In this document: piece by piece, positions 34,352 to 43,249 of the stretch
Layout: each line of letters opens with the position of its first letter
Position numbering within the stretch: the stretch's first letter is position 1
Assembly (NCBI RefSeq): GCF_001549985.1
Contig: NZ_LROZ01000002.1
Coordinates: 1 to 64,000 of the forward strand
Length of the DNA: 64,000 nucleotides
Origin: Myroides odoratus
GTDB taxonomy: Bacteria; Bacteroidota; Bacteroidia; Flavobacteriales; Flavobacteriaceae
Reading direction: 5' to 3'
Made by a program: the position numbers and the translations under genes
The notes under the pieces: generated by a model
The model's input: the letters and a program-made list of their open reading frames with translations, nothing else
Told to the model about the DNA's origin: nothing
The model's database searches: none

Positions 34352-34888
34352 TTAAAAAAGCTCTTCTGCTCCTTCAATAGCTTGATCAGAATGAATCAAC
34401 TGTAAATCTACTGTTTTAGCTGCTGTGAATTTGATTTCATCTTTATATTTCAACACCATTCCCTTTTCAGTATTGAGTTGCCAGCCATCCTTGAAATAAA
34501 TGGAATTCGTTTTATCGCTTTCCAACACAATACTCTTTTCTTGTTGGGGTAAGAAAATCTCAGCTTCTTTTCCGTTTTTAGCAAAAAGAACAAAACAGCT
34601 CACTTCGTTGTTTTCTAAATCGTTTTCTAAGCTTCCTTCGTCTTCAATGGGATTCAAGCGAAATCCTTGTTCGAACACGCGAATACAATCCGCCATGAGG
34701 TAGCTATAGCGATATCCTGCTGTGTAAGCACAACCAAAACCATCTTCTTCTCCAACAACGGTGGTACCGCCATCTGTTACCACTGTTTTTTCTCCTTCTG
34801 CTGCCGTATTCTTATCCTTGAGAATAAAATCACAAGAAACTAAACTAACAGATAAGAGCACGCCTATTACTAGTCCAATTTGTCGCAT
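34352..34888 (-). CDS. Hypothetical lipoprotein, 178 aa
   Basis: A lipoprotein signal ends SLVSC (Cys at 19). A Thr/Gly-rich linker follows, then a beta-rich domain with CAYTAGYRYSYLMADCIRVF near 53-72 (two Cys that could pair), and an Asp/Glu-rich surface. No family is recognised. It is the last gene of a tight run: 10 bases after the 164-residue membrane-anchored protein and the PhnP-like hydrolase. The three are probably cotranscribed. Confidence 0.6.
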   Translation of the reverse strand: MRQIGLVIGVLLSVSLVSCDFILKDKNTAAEGEKTVVTDGGTTVVGEEDGFGCAYTAGYRYSYLMADCIRVFEQGFRLNPIEDEGSLENDLENNEVSCFVLFAKNGKEAEIFLPQQEKSIVLESDKTNSIYFKDGWQLNTEKGMVLKYKDEIKFTAAKTVDLQLIHSDQAIEGAEELF

Positions 34889-34898
34889 ATTTATCTTT

Positions 34899-35393
34899 TT
34901 AGTGAGTGGAATACAAAACAGTTTCTATCGTTGAGAAATTAGTCGGCTTTTCTGGGCTGTAGAAATATTTAATCAATACTTCGCCGTGAACGGCTCCAGA
35001 ATAAAAGTCTGCTATAATCCATCGATGATTAATAAATTGAACTTTATTAATCACGCATTTTTGTCCATTCATCGCTCCATAAGGAACTAAAGGGTTACCC
35101 GTTTCTAAGTGATTCAATGCGAGGATTTCTTCTCGAATTTTATCTACATCTTGATCTAATGTTTTATAATCAAAATACTCTTGGGCATCGTCATTATATC
35201 CCAATGAAAAATACTTAGCTTCATTTAATTCTTTCGATACTAACTTCAGAGAATCTCGAACAATCGCAATGCGTTTGTGGGCTACTTCGATTCTTTTCTC
35301 TTCTGATTTCATCATGTTGCGATTAGTATTATATAAAAGCGCGATGATTAGTACTGAAAAAACAAATAGATAGAAAAAGACTTTATGTCTCAT
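34899..35393 (-). CDS. Membrane-anchored hypothetical protein, 164 aa
   Basis: The protein has one N-terminal membrane span (about 5-21), a helical coiled segment (28-60) and a C-terminal domain with NPLVPYGAMNGQKCVINKVQFINHRWIIADFYSGAVHGEVLI. I recall the same pattern in Flavobacteria downstream of this MBL-fold gene; database entries sometimes call it a hydrolase, but no catalytic motif is visible. It starts only 2 bases after the PhnP-like gene, so it belongs to the same transcript. Function unknown. Confidence 0.65.
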   Translation of the reverse strand: MRHKVFFYLFVFSVLIIALLYNTNRNMMKSEEKRIEVAHKRIAIVRDSLKLVSKELNEAKYFSLGYNDDAQEYFDYKTLDQDVDKIREEILALNHLETGNPLVPYGAMNGQKCVINKVQFINHRWIIADFYSGAVHGEVLIKYFYSPEKPTNFSTIETVLYSTH

Positions 35394-35395
35394 GT

Positions 35396-36163
35396 TTATG
35401 GTAGTTTTATTTGTTGTTCATCGTAGGCCAAAGATACATTTTTTGGCAATATCTTTTCTACTTCTGCACAAAAACCTAAATCCTGTGAAATATGAATCAA
35501 ATAGGCATGACGAGGATTGATTTTCTCAATAAAAGCCAATGCTTCGTCTAGGTTAAAATGGGTAGGGTGTTCTTTGATACGCAAGGCATTAACCACTAAA
35601 ATATCACATCCTTTTATCTTTTCTATTTCGCTTTCATCGATGTATTTGGCATCGGTAATATACACCAGATTATCTAATCTAAATCCAAAAATAGGTAAAT
35701 CACCATGCTGAATCAACAGCGGAATAATCGGTTTACCTTTGACGTAAAATACCTGATTAGGTGTGATTCTATTTTGCTGTACACTCGGTGCTCCTGGATA
35801 GCGATTCTCTGTAGTAAAAATATAGTCGTAGCGCTTCTCCAAGGCTTGCATCACGCGATCTGAAGCATAGATAGGCATCGGTCCATAGAGAAAAGTCAGG
35901 GGGCGAATTTCATCCAAACCCGCAATGTGATCCGCATGTTCATGCGTAAAGAGAATAGCATCAATGTGATTGCATCGCGCCTGTAGCATTTGATGTCTAA
36001 AATCGGGGCCACAATCAATTAATATGGTCAAGTCATCCCAAGTAATCAAAGCAGACGTTCGCAACCTATAATCGCGTTTATCTAAACTATTTCCCACCGG
36101 ATGATCAATTGCTATTACAGGGACTCCCTGCGAAGTTCCTGTTCCTAAAAATCGTATTTCCAA
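35396..36163 (-). CDS. PhnP-like MBL-fold phosphodiesterase
   Basis: The 255-residue enzyme begins MEIRFLGTGTSQGVPV, the hallmark of PhnP/RNase Z-like MBL proteins. It carries LIDCGPDFRHQML near 48, FTHEHADHIAGLDEIRPL near 72-89 (metal ligands), YITDAKYID near 167 and YLIHISQDLGF near 221 (late His). PhnP hydrolyses cyclic ribose phosphodiesters; family members in Bacteroidota lack the rest of the phosphonate pathway, as here. It is cytoplasmic and the first gene of the group running to 34352. Confidence 0.85.
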   Translation of the reverse strand: MEIRFLGTGTSQGVPVIAIDHPVGNSLDKRDYRLRTSALITWDDLTILIDCGPDFRHQMLQARCNHIDAILFTHEHADHIAGLDEIRPLTFLYGPMPIYASDRVMQALEKRYDYIFTTENRYPGAPSVQQNRITPNQVFYVKGKPIIPLLIQHGDLPIFGFRLDNLVYITDAKYIDESEIEKIKGCDILVVNALRIKEHPTHFNLDEALAFIEKINPRHAYLIHISQDLGFCAEVEKILPKNVSLAYDEQQIKLP

Positions 36164-36246
36164 AACCTAGTCCTTTTTATACAAAAGTACACTTTATCTT
36201 TTTTTTTGTTGTATAGAATTTGTTACTTTGTTTCAAAAGCTTACAG

Positions 36247-37707
36247 ATGGAATATTTTGCAGAAGATTTAGTACTAGAGGGAGATAGAATTATAGAACAG
36301 CAGCCGGCTATTTCAGATAAGGCACTCCGCATTAACATGAACCACAATATCTACGGAACATTTGCCGAAATTGGCGCAGGTCAAGAAACTGTACGTCATT
36401 TTTTTAGAGCTGGAGGTTCTTCCCGAACGATCGCAAAAGCAATGTCTGCCTATGACAAGTCTTTCAGTGATGCTATTTACAGTGTTGAGGATGACGGACG
36501 TTATGTAACAGAGAGCAGATTGAATAAGATGTTGGATTACGAAACAAAAAAGATTGAAGACCGCATTCCACGAGCAGAGAATCCGACAAAGACCTTTTTT
36601 AGCTATGCCAATACCGTAGCGACTATTGATTATGCCAAAAAGAACAAAGGACATGGTTGGGTAGGAATTATTTTCCAAACCGCACCAGAAGAACCTTATA
36701 GCAAAATTGTTTTGCACATTCAGTTTAAAGAAACTGACTCTAAACTACAACAAGAAACCTTGGGTATTATAGGGGTAAACCTTATTTATGGGGCTTACTA
36801 TCAACACCATGATCCCAAAAAATTAATTAGTTGTTTATACGACCACTTGGACCGCGATCAAATTGAAATTGACAGCATTAGCTTGACAGGACATTTATTC
36901 GCTCATATTGACAATCGTCTTATGAGTTTATTGTTGGTTAAAAACGGTATGACAGAAGCTGTCATGTTTGGCCCTGATGGACAAAGTAGACTTGCAGCCA
37001 ATGAATTATACCGCAAAAATATCCTAGCGCTTCGCGGAAGTTTTAGACCCGTTACATTAGTGAACATGGATATGTACAAAAAAGCATTGGAATCTTTTGT
37101 CAATGAAAATCAGCTGCAACGACAAGATACAACAGTCATTTTTGAAATTACGCTATCAAACCTACTAATGGAAGGGAATCTAGATGAAAATGACTTCTTA
37201 CACCGTGCAGATTTACTGTGCTCTTTAGGGCAAACAGTAATGATTTCCAACTTTCAAGAGTACTATAAATTAACTGCTTATTTTTCGAAATACACAACAG
37301 AAAAGATCGCTCTTTCTATGGGAGTTAGCAGCTTGCTTAATATTTTTGAAGAGAAATACTACGCGAATCTAACTGGAGGAATGCTAGAGGCTTTAGGCAA
37401 ATTATTCCGCAATCAGATGAGAATATATCTTTATCCTATGCATGATGAAGCGGGTCATCTGATAGATTCAACCAATCTAAAAGTAGACTTACACATCAAA
37501 GAATTATATAAATTCTTCAAGAAGAACAATCAAATTGTAGATATCAAAAATTACGATCCAAAAGACTTGGATATCTTTTCTCGAGATGTACTCCGTGCAA
37601 TACAATGCGATGAACCAGGATGGGAAGACAAACTGCCAACAGGAATTGCCAGTATGATTAAAGAGAAACAACTTTTCGGTTATACCAAACAAGAAGTTCA
37701 CAGGTAG
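36247..37707 (+). CDS. Conserved Bacteroidota protein, 486 aa, unknown function
   Basis: The protein is long, cytoplasmic and strongly patterned. Near the N-terminus NMNHNIYGTFAEIGAGQETV and FFRAGGSSRTIAKAMSAYD are unusually conserved-looking. I recall this family in Bacteroidota genomes, where it has been mislabelled (for example as TonB-dependent receptor or nicotinate-nucleotide adenylyltransferase), yet no such domain is visible. ATG at 36247 is chosen because the 9 codons before it are non-conserved in character. It is monocistronic with its own terminator. Function unknown. Confidence 0.65.
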   Translation: MEYFAEDLVLEGDRIIEQQPAISDKALRINMNHNIYGTFAEIGAGQETVRHFFRAGGSSRTIAKAMSAYDKSFSDAIYSVEDDGRYVTESRLNKMLDYETKKIEDRIPRAENPTKTFFSYANTVATIDYAKKNKGHGWVGIIFQTAPEEPYSKIVLHIQFKETDSKLQQETLGIIGVNLIYGAYYQHHDPKKLISCLYDHLDRDQIEIDSISLTGHLFAHIDNRLMSLLLVKNGMTEAVMFGPDGQSRLAANELYRKNILALRGSFRPVTLVNMDMYKKALESFVNENQLQRQDTTVIFEITLSNLLMEGNLDENDFLHRADLLCSLGQTVMISNFQEYYKLTAYFSKYTTEKIALSMGVSSLLNIFEEKYYANLTGGMLEALGKLFRNQMRIYLYPMHDEAGHLIDSTNLKVDLHIKELYKFFKKNNQIVDIKNYDPKDLDIFSRDVLRAIQCDEPGWEDKLPTGIASMIKEKQLFGYTKQEVHR

Positions 37708-37723
37708 AACCTAACAGATAAAC

Positions 37724-37756
37724 AAAAAAGCGACACTTCGATAGTGTCGCTTTTTT
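37724..37756. terminator. Terminator between the 486-aa gene and the META gene
   Basis: AAAAAAGCGACACT (37724-37737) and AGTGTCGCTTTTTT (37743-37756) form a perfect bidirectional hairpin between convergent genes. Confidence 0.9.
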
Positions 37757-37771
37757 TATGCTGTTCTTTTG

Positions 37772-38278
37772 TTATTTTACTTCTTGATCAATAGCAGGAG
37801 TAATTTGTTTGAACTCCATCACAACTTTGTCTCCATTTTTAAAAAGCAAAGCACTTTCTGTAATTTCGTAATTTGTTACTTCTGTCAATCCTTTGGTAAA
37901 TGCAACATCTGCTACTCCTTCGCAAAACATTCTTGTCGCTGCTAACTTGTCACCAATAGCAATACCATTGTTCTCTTTCATTTCGTATTCCCCTGTAATA
38001 TTATTACACCCATCAGTACCGTGTACCATTGATGTGCCTTCAAAATTCAAGGTTGGCTTTTTACCTGGGAATAAGTCTTCCAATTTTTTATCTGCCGTAT
38101 CTTCGGTGTGAATAGCGATTAATTCCCAACTTCCAACTAAGTTTACCTTTGTTGTCACTGCTGTTTCTACTACAGGAGCTGTAGCTGCCTCAGGTGCATT
38201 TTCCGTACTCTTTTTCTCGTTACAAGCAGTTAAGGCCAAAACCATCAATCCTGCTGTTAAAACTTTCATTCTTTTCAT
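37772..38278 (-). CDS. META-domain lipoprotein (HslJ-like)
   Basis: Starting at ATG 38278, the 168-residue protein has a lipoprotein signal ending ALTAC near residue 19 and an Ala/Thr/Glu-rich linker. A META domain follows (about 45-160): LVGSWELIAI, GTDGCNNITGEYEM near 87-100 and MFCEGVADVAFTKGL near 117-131. The conserved Cys pair (GCNN and FC) is present. In E. coli HslJ is linked to heat shock and novobiocin tolerance. A start 8 codons upstream is possible, but the chosen one gives a normal signal peptide. Confidence 0.85.
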   Translation of the reverse strand: MKRMKVLTAGLMVLALTACNEKKSTENAPEAATAPVVETAVTTKVNLVGSWELIAIHTEDTADKKLEDLFPGKKPTLNFEGTSMVHGTDGCNNITGEYEMKENNGIAIGDKLAATRMFCEGVADVAFTKGLTEVTNYEITESALLFKNGDKVVMEFKQITPAIDQEVK

Positions 38279-38316
38279 TTTTGCAATTTTTAAATATTTC
38301 ATTTGTATTTATCTAA

Positions 38317-38324
38317 CAAATATA
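38317..38324 (-). promoter_or_regulatory. -7 box of the META lipoprotein gene
   Basis: The minus strand reads TATATTTG, 38 bases before the start at 38278. Confidence 0.5.
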
Positions 38325-38374
38325 AATACAAAATCAGAATTAATAGCAAAAAAAACCAAAAAGATAATGATTTA

Positions 38375-38704
38375 CTAAGAAGCGGACACTACTTTTAACC
38401 CAATAATAGATCCAATTAAGGTAGCGATAAAAAACATACGCCAAAAAGTTGCAGGATCTTTAAAGACTAAGATCCCTACTAATACTGTTCCCACAGCACC
38501 AATTCCCGTCCAAACCGCATAAGCAGTTCCCAAGGGTAATGTTTGAGTTGCTTTCATCAACAAAGCCATACTCATTACTAAGGCAAACAAAAAACCTCCA
38601 TACCACCAAATAGATTCTGTTCCTTTACTTTCATTGGCTTTTCCCAAACAATAAGTAAATCCAACTTCAAAAAATCCTCCGATAATTAAAAAAATCCAGT
38701 TCAT
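38375..38704 (-). CDS. sugE: Small multidrug resistance-type transporter, SugE/Gdx branch
   Basis: The 109-residue protein has four membrane spans and the membrane-embedded Glu in GGFFEVGFTYCLGKA near residue 13. The segment LPLGTAYAVWTGIGAVGTVLVGILVFKD near 56-83 matches SugE/Gdx more closely than EmrE. SugE/Gdx proteins export guanidinium as dual-topology dimers. There is no recognisable guanidine riboswitch in the short upstream gap. Substrate is assigned by family. Symbol is given at family level only. Confidence 0.8.
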   Translation of the reverse strand: MNWIFLIIGGFFEVGFTYCLGKANESKGTESIWWYGGFLFALVMSMALLMKATQTLPLGTAYAVWTGIGAVGTVLVGILVFKDPATFWRMFFIATLIGSIIGLKVVSAS

Positions 38705-38784
38705 TTTATTTTTTTTGCGAAAGTCGACTTATAAATTTTATTTTTTTTTATCCTATGATAAAAATTTATTGCAAAAGATTGCTA

Positions 38785-39429
38785 TTAAATAAAACCTTCT
38801 TCTTTGACTTTTTTCACCAATCCTCCATTATCGATAACATCAAACGTCTGCTTCAAACCCGCAATACGCTTATTTACAGCACTTTCACTCAAAAATAAGG
38901 TTTCACTAATTTCCTTGATTTTAAATCCTTTATCAAGCAATAATAAAATTTGAACATTTTGCTCTTGAAGAAGGGATTCTTTTTTATAGACTTCTTTTAA
39001 TCCTTCATTCGCATGCATACTATACAACCGCTCTCCTCTCCGGACTGCCTCTACGGCTTGTTTCAATAAGTCTTCCGTTACATCTATTTTAAGCAACAAT
39101 GCCTGAGGAACTATTTTTTTATGAATGGTATACAAGACCAGTGTTCCTTCATGACCTGTGACTAAAATCACATCTGCTTTAGGAAATTTCCGCCGGAAAT
39201 AATGGACAAATTCGATCCCATTTGCAATCTCAGCCTCTGCATCCCCTTTTCCTAAATTGTAATCGACCAACACCATATCCAATGTTGTACAATGATCTAT
39301 ATGACTTATCCCCTCTGTAATAGAGGTAGCACTCAAGATGGTAGCATCTTGGTACATTTGTTGTAATACGTATTTGTACCAATCGACAATCATGTGATGA
39401 TCATCAATTATTAATAAAGTAAAGCTCAA
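38785..39429 (-). CDS. Response regulator with HTH output (RR1)
   Basis: The 214-residue protein starts MSFTLLIIDDHHMIVDWYKY, with the phospho-acceptor Asp in MVLVDYNLGKG near 57 and a switch Thr in VILVTGHEGT near 91. The C-terminal HTH (about 155-205; LLLLDKGFKIKEISETLFLSESAVNKRIAGLK) is a divergent LuxR-type domain. It is clearly paralogous to the regulator at 42283 (same length, both ending in a GFI tail). It is divergent from the small lipoprotein gene and probably receives phosphate from the TPR kinase at 40029. Confidence 0.85.
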   Translation of the reverse strand: MSFTLLIIDDHHMIVDWYKYVLQQMYQDATILSATSITEGISHIDHCTTLDMVLVDYNLGKGDAEAEIANGIEFVHYFRRKFPKADVILVTGHEGTLVLYTIHKKIVPQALLLKIDVTEDLLKQAVEAVRRGERLYSMHANEGLKEVYKKESLLQEQNVQILLLLDKGFKIKEISETLFLSESAVNKRIAGLKQTFDVIDNGGLVKKVKEEGFI

Positions 39430-39624
39430 AATACTTTTATTTTTATTAACACATTGTATACTTTTACTGTACTTTTCGAAGTCAAAATATAAATATGTTT
39501 GTTAGACAATCGCAGGATTTTATCCTAAAAAAGAATTTTAATTGTTTCAAAAGATTAAATATACATTCAATTTATCTATTTTTTATTTTAAATTTTAAAA
39601 AAATCAAATATAATTTTTATCCGT

Positions 39625-39936
39625 ATGAAAAAAACTATCCTTACCTCAGTATCTATTTTGGCTTTACTTGCATTCGCATCATGTTCAACTGATAATATGC
39701 CAACAGAAGCCGATGGTGGCAGCCAAAAGCAAACACATTTTAATGCTATGGGTGCAAAAACAGCGAATGACGCAAACATTCAGACGGACACTATTCCAAA
39801 TACAATAGAAGTAACGAGTAGAACAGCAGACAATGGCGATATTGCTATTTTAAAAGACAAAAGAAAGATCATCAACAGTTCATCTAGTGCACAAGAAAAC
39901 GGTGATATTGCTATTTTAAAAGACAAAAGAAAGTAA
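39625..39936 (+). CDS. Small lipoprotein with two C-terminal 12-residue repeats
   Basis: The 103-residue product has a lipoprotein signal ending AFASC (Cys at 20) and a polar unstructured middle. The 12-residue sequence NGDIAILKDKRK occurs twice, at residues 70-81 and 92-103, the second ending exactly at the C-terminus. The two coding copies (39832-39867, 39898-39933) differ at only two synonymous positions. A strong terminator follows before the kinase gene. A peptide-signal precursor cut at KRK, or a lipoprotein displaying repeated ligands, is plausible but unproven. Confidence 0.7.
   Translation: MKKTILTSVSILALLAFASCSTDNMPTEADGGSQKQTHFNAMGAKTANDANIQTDTIPNTIEVTSRTADNGDIAILKDKRKIINSSSSAQENGDIAILKDKRK
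39832..39933 (+). repeat. Duplicated 36-bp peptide-coding unit
   Basis: Units 39832-39867 and 39898-39933 match at 34 of 36 bases, both changes silent (AAT/AAC, GGC/GGT), separated by 30 bases encoding a Ser-rich spacer. Confidence 0.9.
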
Positions 39937-39954
39937 ATCATTTCCTCAGAGAAT

Positions 39955-39997
39955 CAATCCCCCTTGTGTTGTAACAGATTGGGGATTGTTTTTTTTT
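39955..39997 (+). terminator. Terminator between the small lipoprotein and kinase genes
   Basis: CAATCCCC (39955-39962) pairs with GGGGATTG (39981-39988), followed by a run of T. It would leave the lipoprotein mRNA more abundant than the kinase mRNA. Confidence 0.8.
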
Positions 39998-40028
39998 TTA
40001 GTTAATTTGTATTCATTTCCTTCTACTT

Positions 40029-42020
40029 ATGCAATACAGATTCTGTTTTTTCCTAGTTCTACTCCTTTTTCTAATCAGTTGTTCTGATCGCCCCCTTGCG
40101 GAAAAACATTCGGCCATTGCAACAATATTAGATAGCCTTGAAGAGGATAGTCTTTCTGTACAGAAAAAGCACCGCGTTCTGGATTCTATATTTGATCATC
40201 TCGCTCAAAACTCCAATAATGCACAACATCGGGAGCTTTTGTTTAATACAGCCAATACGGCTTACAATGTCAAGCACTTGGATTTATATTTGCGCATCAG
40301 TCAAAACGTATTGGAGTTAGCTAAAAAAGATAAAGATACCGCTCACATTGCTAAATCCTACTACTATTTGGGCGATTACTATGAAGATATTGTAAAGCTA
40401 GATAGCGCTTATGCTTCTTATTCCTATGCTGTAAAGTTTTATGAAGCGCAAAAAGACACCTTGCATGTTGGGATGATGCAAAAATCCATGGCAGTTATTT
40501 TATTTGAAGAAGGACTTTTTAATCAAGCAGAAGTAGAAGCCTTCAATGCACTAAAAAACCTAAATCATTTCAACGATAAAAAATTAGTCATCGAAGCCTA
40601 TTCAACAATTGCGGGCATTTTGGATCAGAATTCCCAAAAAGAAGAAGCCATTCTCTACAATCAAAAAGCTTTAGCCCTCATTAATACATTAAATTCAAAA
40701 GAAAACACCACCTATTCCAAATTGGGAATCTATAACAATATTGGCTACCAGTACAATAGTTTGAGAGAGTATGAAAAAGCAGAAAAAACATTTCTAGAAG
40801 GTCTCACCCTTTTAGATGTTCATTCAAAAAAGTCTATTTTCCATGCCATGTTGCTCAATAATCTAGGGTTTACTTACATTAAAACCAATCAACTAAATAA
40901 AGCTGAAAAATTAGTTTTGGAAGCCTTTGCTATTCGAGATAGCCTTCAAAATCCTCAAGGGCTTATTTCAAGTTACAGTCGCTTAGGAGAACTCTATTTA
41001 GCTAAAAAAGACACCTTACAAGCCATTGACTATTGGAAAAAAGGATTTAAAACGTCAGAACAAGTGAAAGCGCGCAATACGGCTTTAACCAATTTGCGTT
41101 ACCTCAGCTTATACGACCAAAAAAATGCAATGGAGTATGCCCAACGCTATTATGAAATCAATGATAGCTTAAAGACCTTGCAAATTGAAAATAGAACTAA
41201 ATTTGCTCGTATTGAATATGAAACTGCACAACTAGAAGCAAGAAACGAATTACTCTCTCAGCGCCTTACTGTATTTAGTATACTCTCTATACTAGGTGTG
41301 CTCTTATCCGTTTTAATCTATATTGTCTTCAAACAAAAGATGATCCAAAAACGCCTTTTATTTGAGCAACATCAACAAAATGATCGCGAATTAATTTACA
41401 AATTAATTTTACAGCAAGAAGAAATTGCCAAAAACACCTTACTTGACGAAAGAACGCGTATCAGTGCTGAACTACACGATGGTATCATCAATACCTTATT
41501 CAACATTCGTTTAATGTTATCCAATGAAGGTCAGCCAGAAAATCGTCAATTAATTGCTTCTGAAATAGAAGGAGCTCAACAACAAATTCGAAGAATTTCA
41601 CATAACCTTCAAGATCAATCTTTAACCCTTGGAAGCTTTACTCCTATTCTTGAAAATCTAATTGAGAAGAATTCTACCGATCAACATGCATTTACTTTAT
41701 TAATTGCTCGCAATTTTGACTGGAGTACTTTTGATTATGAAACAAAGATGAATATTTATCGCATCATTCAAGAATCAATTCAAAATATCATTAAACACGC
41801 GCAAGCGACTAGAGCCATTATCTCTATTGTGGAATCCACATCCAATTATCATATTAAAATTCAAGACAATGGCGTTGGATTTAAAGTAAGTGAAGTGAAG
41901 AAAGGTATAGGATTAAAGAATATCCAGTATCGCGTCAACCAAATGAATGCAATTCTAACGATAAATTCCACAAAAAAGAAAGGAACGATTATAGAAGTAA
42001 TCCTCTCAAAAGTAAAATAG
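40029..42020 (+). CDS. TPR-containing sensor histidine kinase
   Basis: The 663-residue protein begins with a lipoprotein-like signal ending FLISC (Cys at 18). An extracytoplasmic TPR array follows (about 90-380; for example IAKSYYYLGDYYEDIVKLDSA). Then come a coiled coil, one membrane span near 410-433, HisKA_3 with ERTRISAELHDGIINTLFNI near 477-496, and HATPase (RIIQESIQNIIKHAQA near 578, DNGVGF, GIGLKNIQYR). TPR sensors usually bind peptides or proteins, which fits the repeated-peptide lipoprotein immediately upstream. The partners are probably the two flanking response regulators. Confidence 0.9.
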   Translation: MQYRFCFFLVLLLFLISCSDRPLAEKHSAIATILDSLEEDSLSVQKKHRVLDSIFDHLAQNSNNAQHRELLFNTANTAYNVKHLDLYLRISQNVLELAKKDKDTAHIAKSYYYLGDYYEDIVKLDSAYASYSYAVKFYEAQKDTLHVGMMQKSMAVILFEEGLFNQAEVEAFNALKNLNHFNDKKLVIEAYSTIAGILDQNSQKEEAILYNQKALALINTLNSKENTTYSKLGIYNNIGYQYNSLREYEKAEKTFLEGLTLLDVHSKKSIFHAMLLNNLGFTYIKTNQLNKAEKLVLEAFAIRDSLQNPQGLISSYSRLGELYLAKKDTLQAIDYWKKGFKTSEQVKARNTALTNLRYLSLYDQKNAMEYAQRYYEINDSLKTLQIENRTKFARIEYETAQLEARNELLSQRLTVFSILSILGVLLSVLIYIVFKQKMIQKRLLFEQHQQNDRELIYKLILQQEEIAKNTLLDERTRISAELHDGIINTLFNIRLMLSNEGQPENRQLIASEIEGAQQQIRRISHNLQDQSLTLGSFTPILENLIEKNSTDQHAFTLLIARNFDWSTFDYETKMNIYRIIQESIQNIIKHAQATRAIISIVESTSNYHIKIQDNGVGFKVSEVKKGIGLKNIQYRVNQMNAILTINSTKKKGTIIEVILSKVK

Positions 42021-42046
42021 GGATTGGTGTCCCCACAACCAATCCC
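42020..42046. terminator. Terminator after the TPR kinase
   Basis: GGGATTGGT (42020-42028) and ACCAATCCC (42038-42046) form a perfect 9-bp stem that begins on the last base of the stop codon. Confidence 0.65.
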
Positions 42047-42282
42047 TACTTACCTAAATTAATCAATAGATACTCATTTTTAAATCATTTGTTTACTTTG
42101 ATTGGGTGTAAAAACTAGGTCTAAACACCACTCAAAGACCCTAACAAATGTGCTTGTATGATTCTTATCAAGAACTAAAGTAGCTATAAGGCCGCTGTAT
42201 TCAAAGCGCTTCACTCGTTTTTTAACAAAAATGAAAGTTGAGTATTCATTTTGACTAAAATCAAGGGCTGGATTTCTTAAAA

Positions 42283-42939
42283 TTAGATGAACCCTTGGAG
42301 TTTTACTCGCTTCAACAGCTCAGACAAGTCATTCACTTCAAACTCCTTTTTCATGGTGGTCAACATGCGTTGCACAGTACTCTGACTTTTAAATACGATT
42401 TCACATATTTCTTGTACCTTATATCCTTTATCTAGCAGCATGAGGATTTCGATATACTGTTCTTGCTGCATCAATTGGCGTTTTGCCAATAGACTTAATA
42501 CATTTTTAACGCCTTGGCTATACACTACCTGTCCAATCATACACTGACGAATTGTTTCAATCAACAATTCATCGGTTACATCGGCTTTCATCAGTAATCC
42601 ATCAGGTCTTACTTTTTTGTGAATGCTGTAAATCAACAACGCTTCTTCATGCCCTGTAATCATAATGATTTTTGCCTTAGGAAATTTACTTTGTGCATAC
42701 AAAGCTAATTTTTGTCCATCAGAAATACGCAGTTGAACATCAAAGTTTTTCGCCAAATTATAGTCAATAATCAGCATATCAATACTTTCTAGCTCATCGA
42801 TATATTCCAATGCCTTCGGAATCGATTCACTTGCGTAAAAAGTACTCTCTAAAAAATTTTCTCGAAGTAAGCGAATATAACTAGTCAAAATCATTGGATG
42901 ATCGTCAATTACTAGAAATACAGGATTATATAAATTCAT
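42283..42939 (-). CDS. Response regulator with HTH output (RR2)
   Basis: The 218-residue protein begins MNLYNPVFLVIDDHPMILTSY, with Asp in MLIIDYNLAKNFD near 59 and Thr in IIMITGHEEA near 96. The HTH (about 165-212; LMLLDKGYKVQEICEIVFKSQSTVQRMLTTMK) aligns without gaps to RR1 at 38785, with many conservative changes. It faces the TPR kinase convergently. The two paralogues around one kinase suggest branched output. DNA targets are not identifiable from the window. Confidence 0.85.
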   Translation of the reverse strand: MNLYNPVFLVIDDHPMILTSYIRLLRENFLESTFYASESIPKALEYIDELESIDMLIIDYNLAKNFDVQLRISDGQKLALYAQSKFPKAKIIMITGHEEALLIYSIHKKVRPDGLLMKADVTDELLIETIRQCMIGQVVYSQGVKNVLSLLAKRQLMQQEQYIEILMLLDKGYKVQEICEIVFKSQSTVQRMLTTMKKEFEVNDLSELLKRVKLQGFI

Positions 42940-43249
42940 AGCAGATACAGTTAGAAATAAGAAAATTTTCAGTCAAAATTACGCTTTTTTTCCCCACTTT
43001 CCATCATGCTGCTTTAGATTAACTATAAAATATACTCAAAAAATAGAGTCAAATTAAAAATTTATTCATTTTTTGATAATTTTCATAGCTCTCTACAAAC
43101 AATTTTACAAATGAACCCGTTTTATATTTCTACGGATAAACGTTCTTCCCTATCTAGTTGCGAATCGTTAATTTTATTTACCCTCTTGACATAAGGTTGT
43201 CACTCCTCCTTTTTACTTTTGTAGGGAACATTCAAAAACAAATCCAATC
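42940..43249. other. AT-rich divergent intergenic region
   Basis: This contains the promoter of RR2 and of the 43250 operon. TACTTTTG at 43214-43221 fits the -7 consensus for the plus-strand gene, 28 bases before its ATG. No additional gene is seen. Confidence 0.5.
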
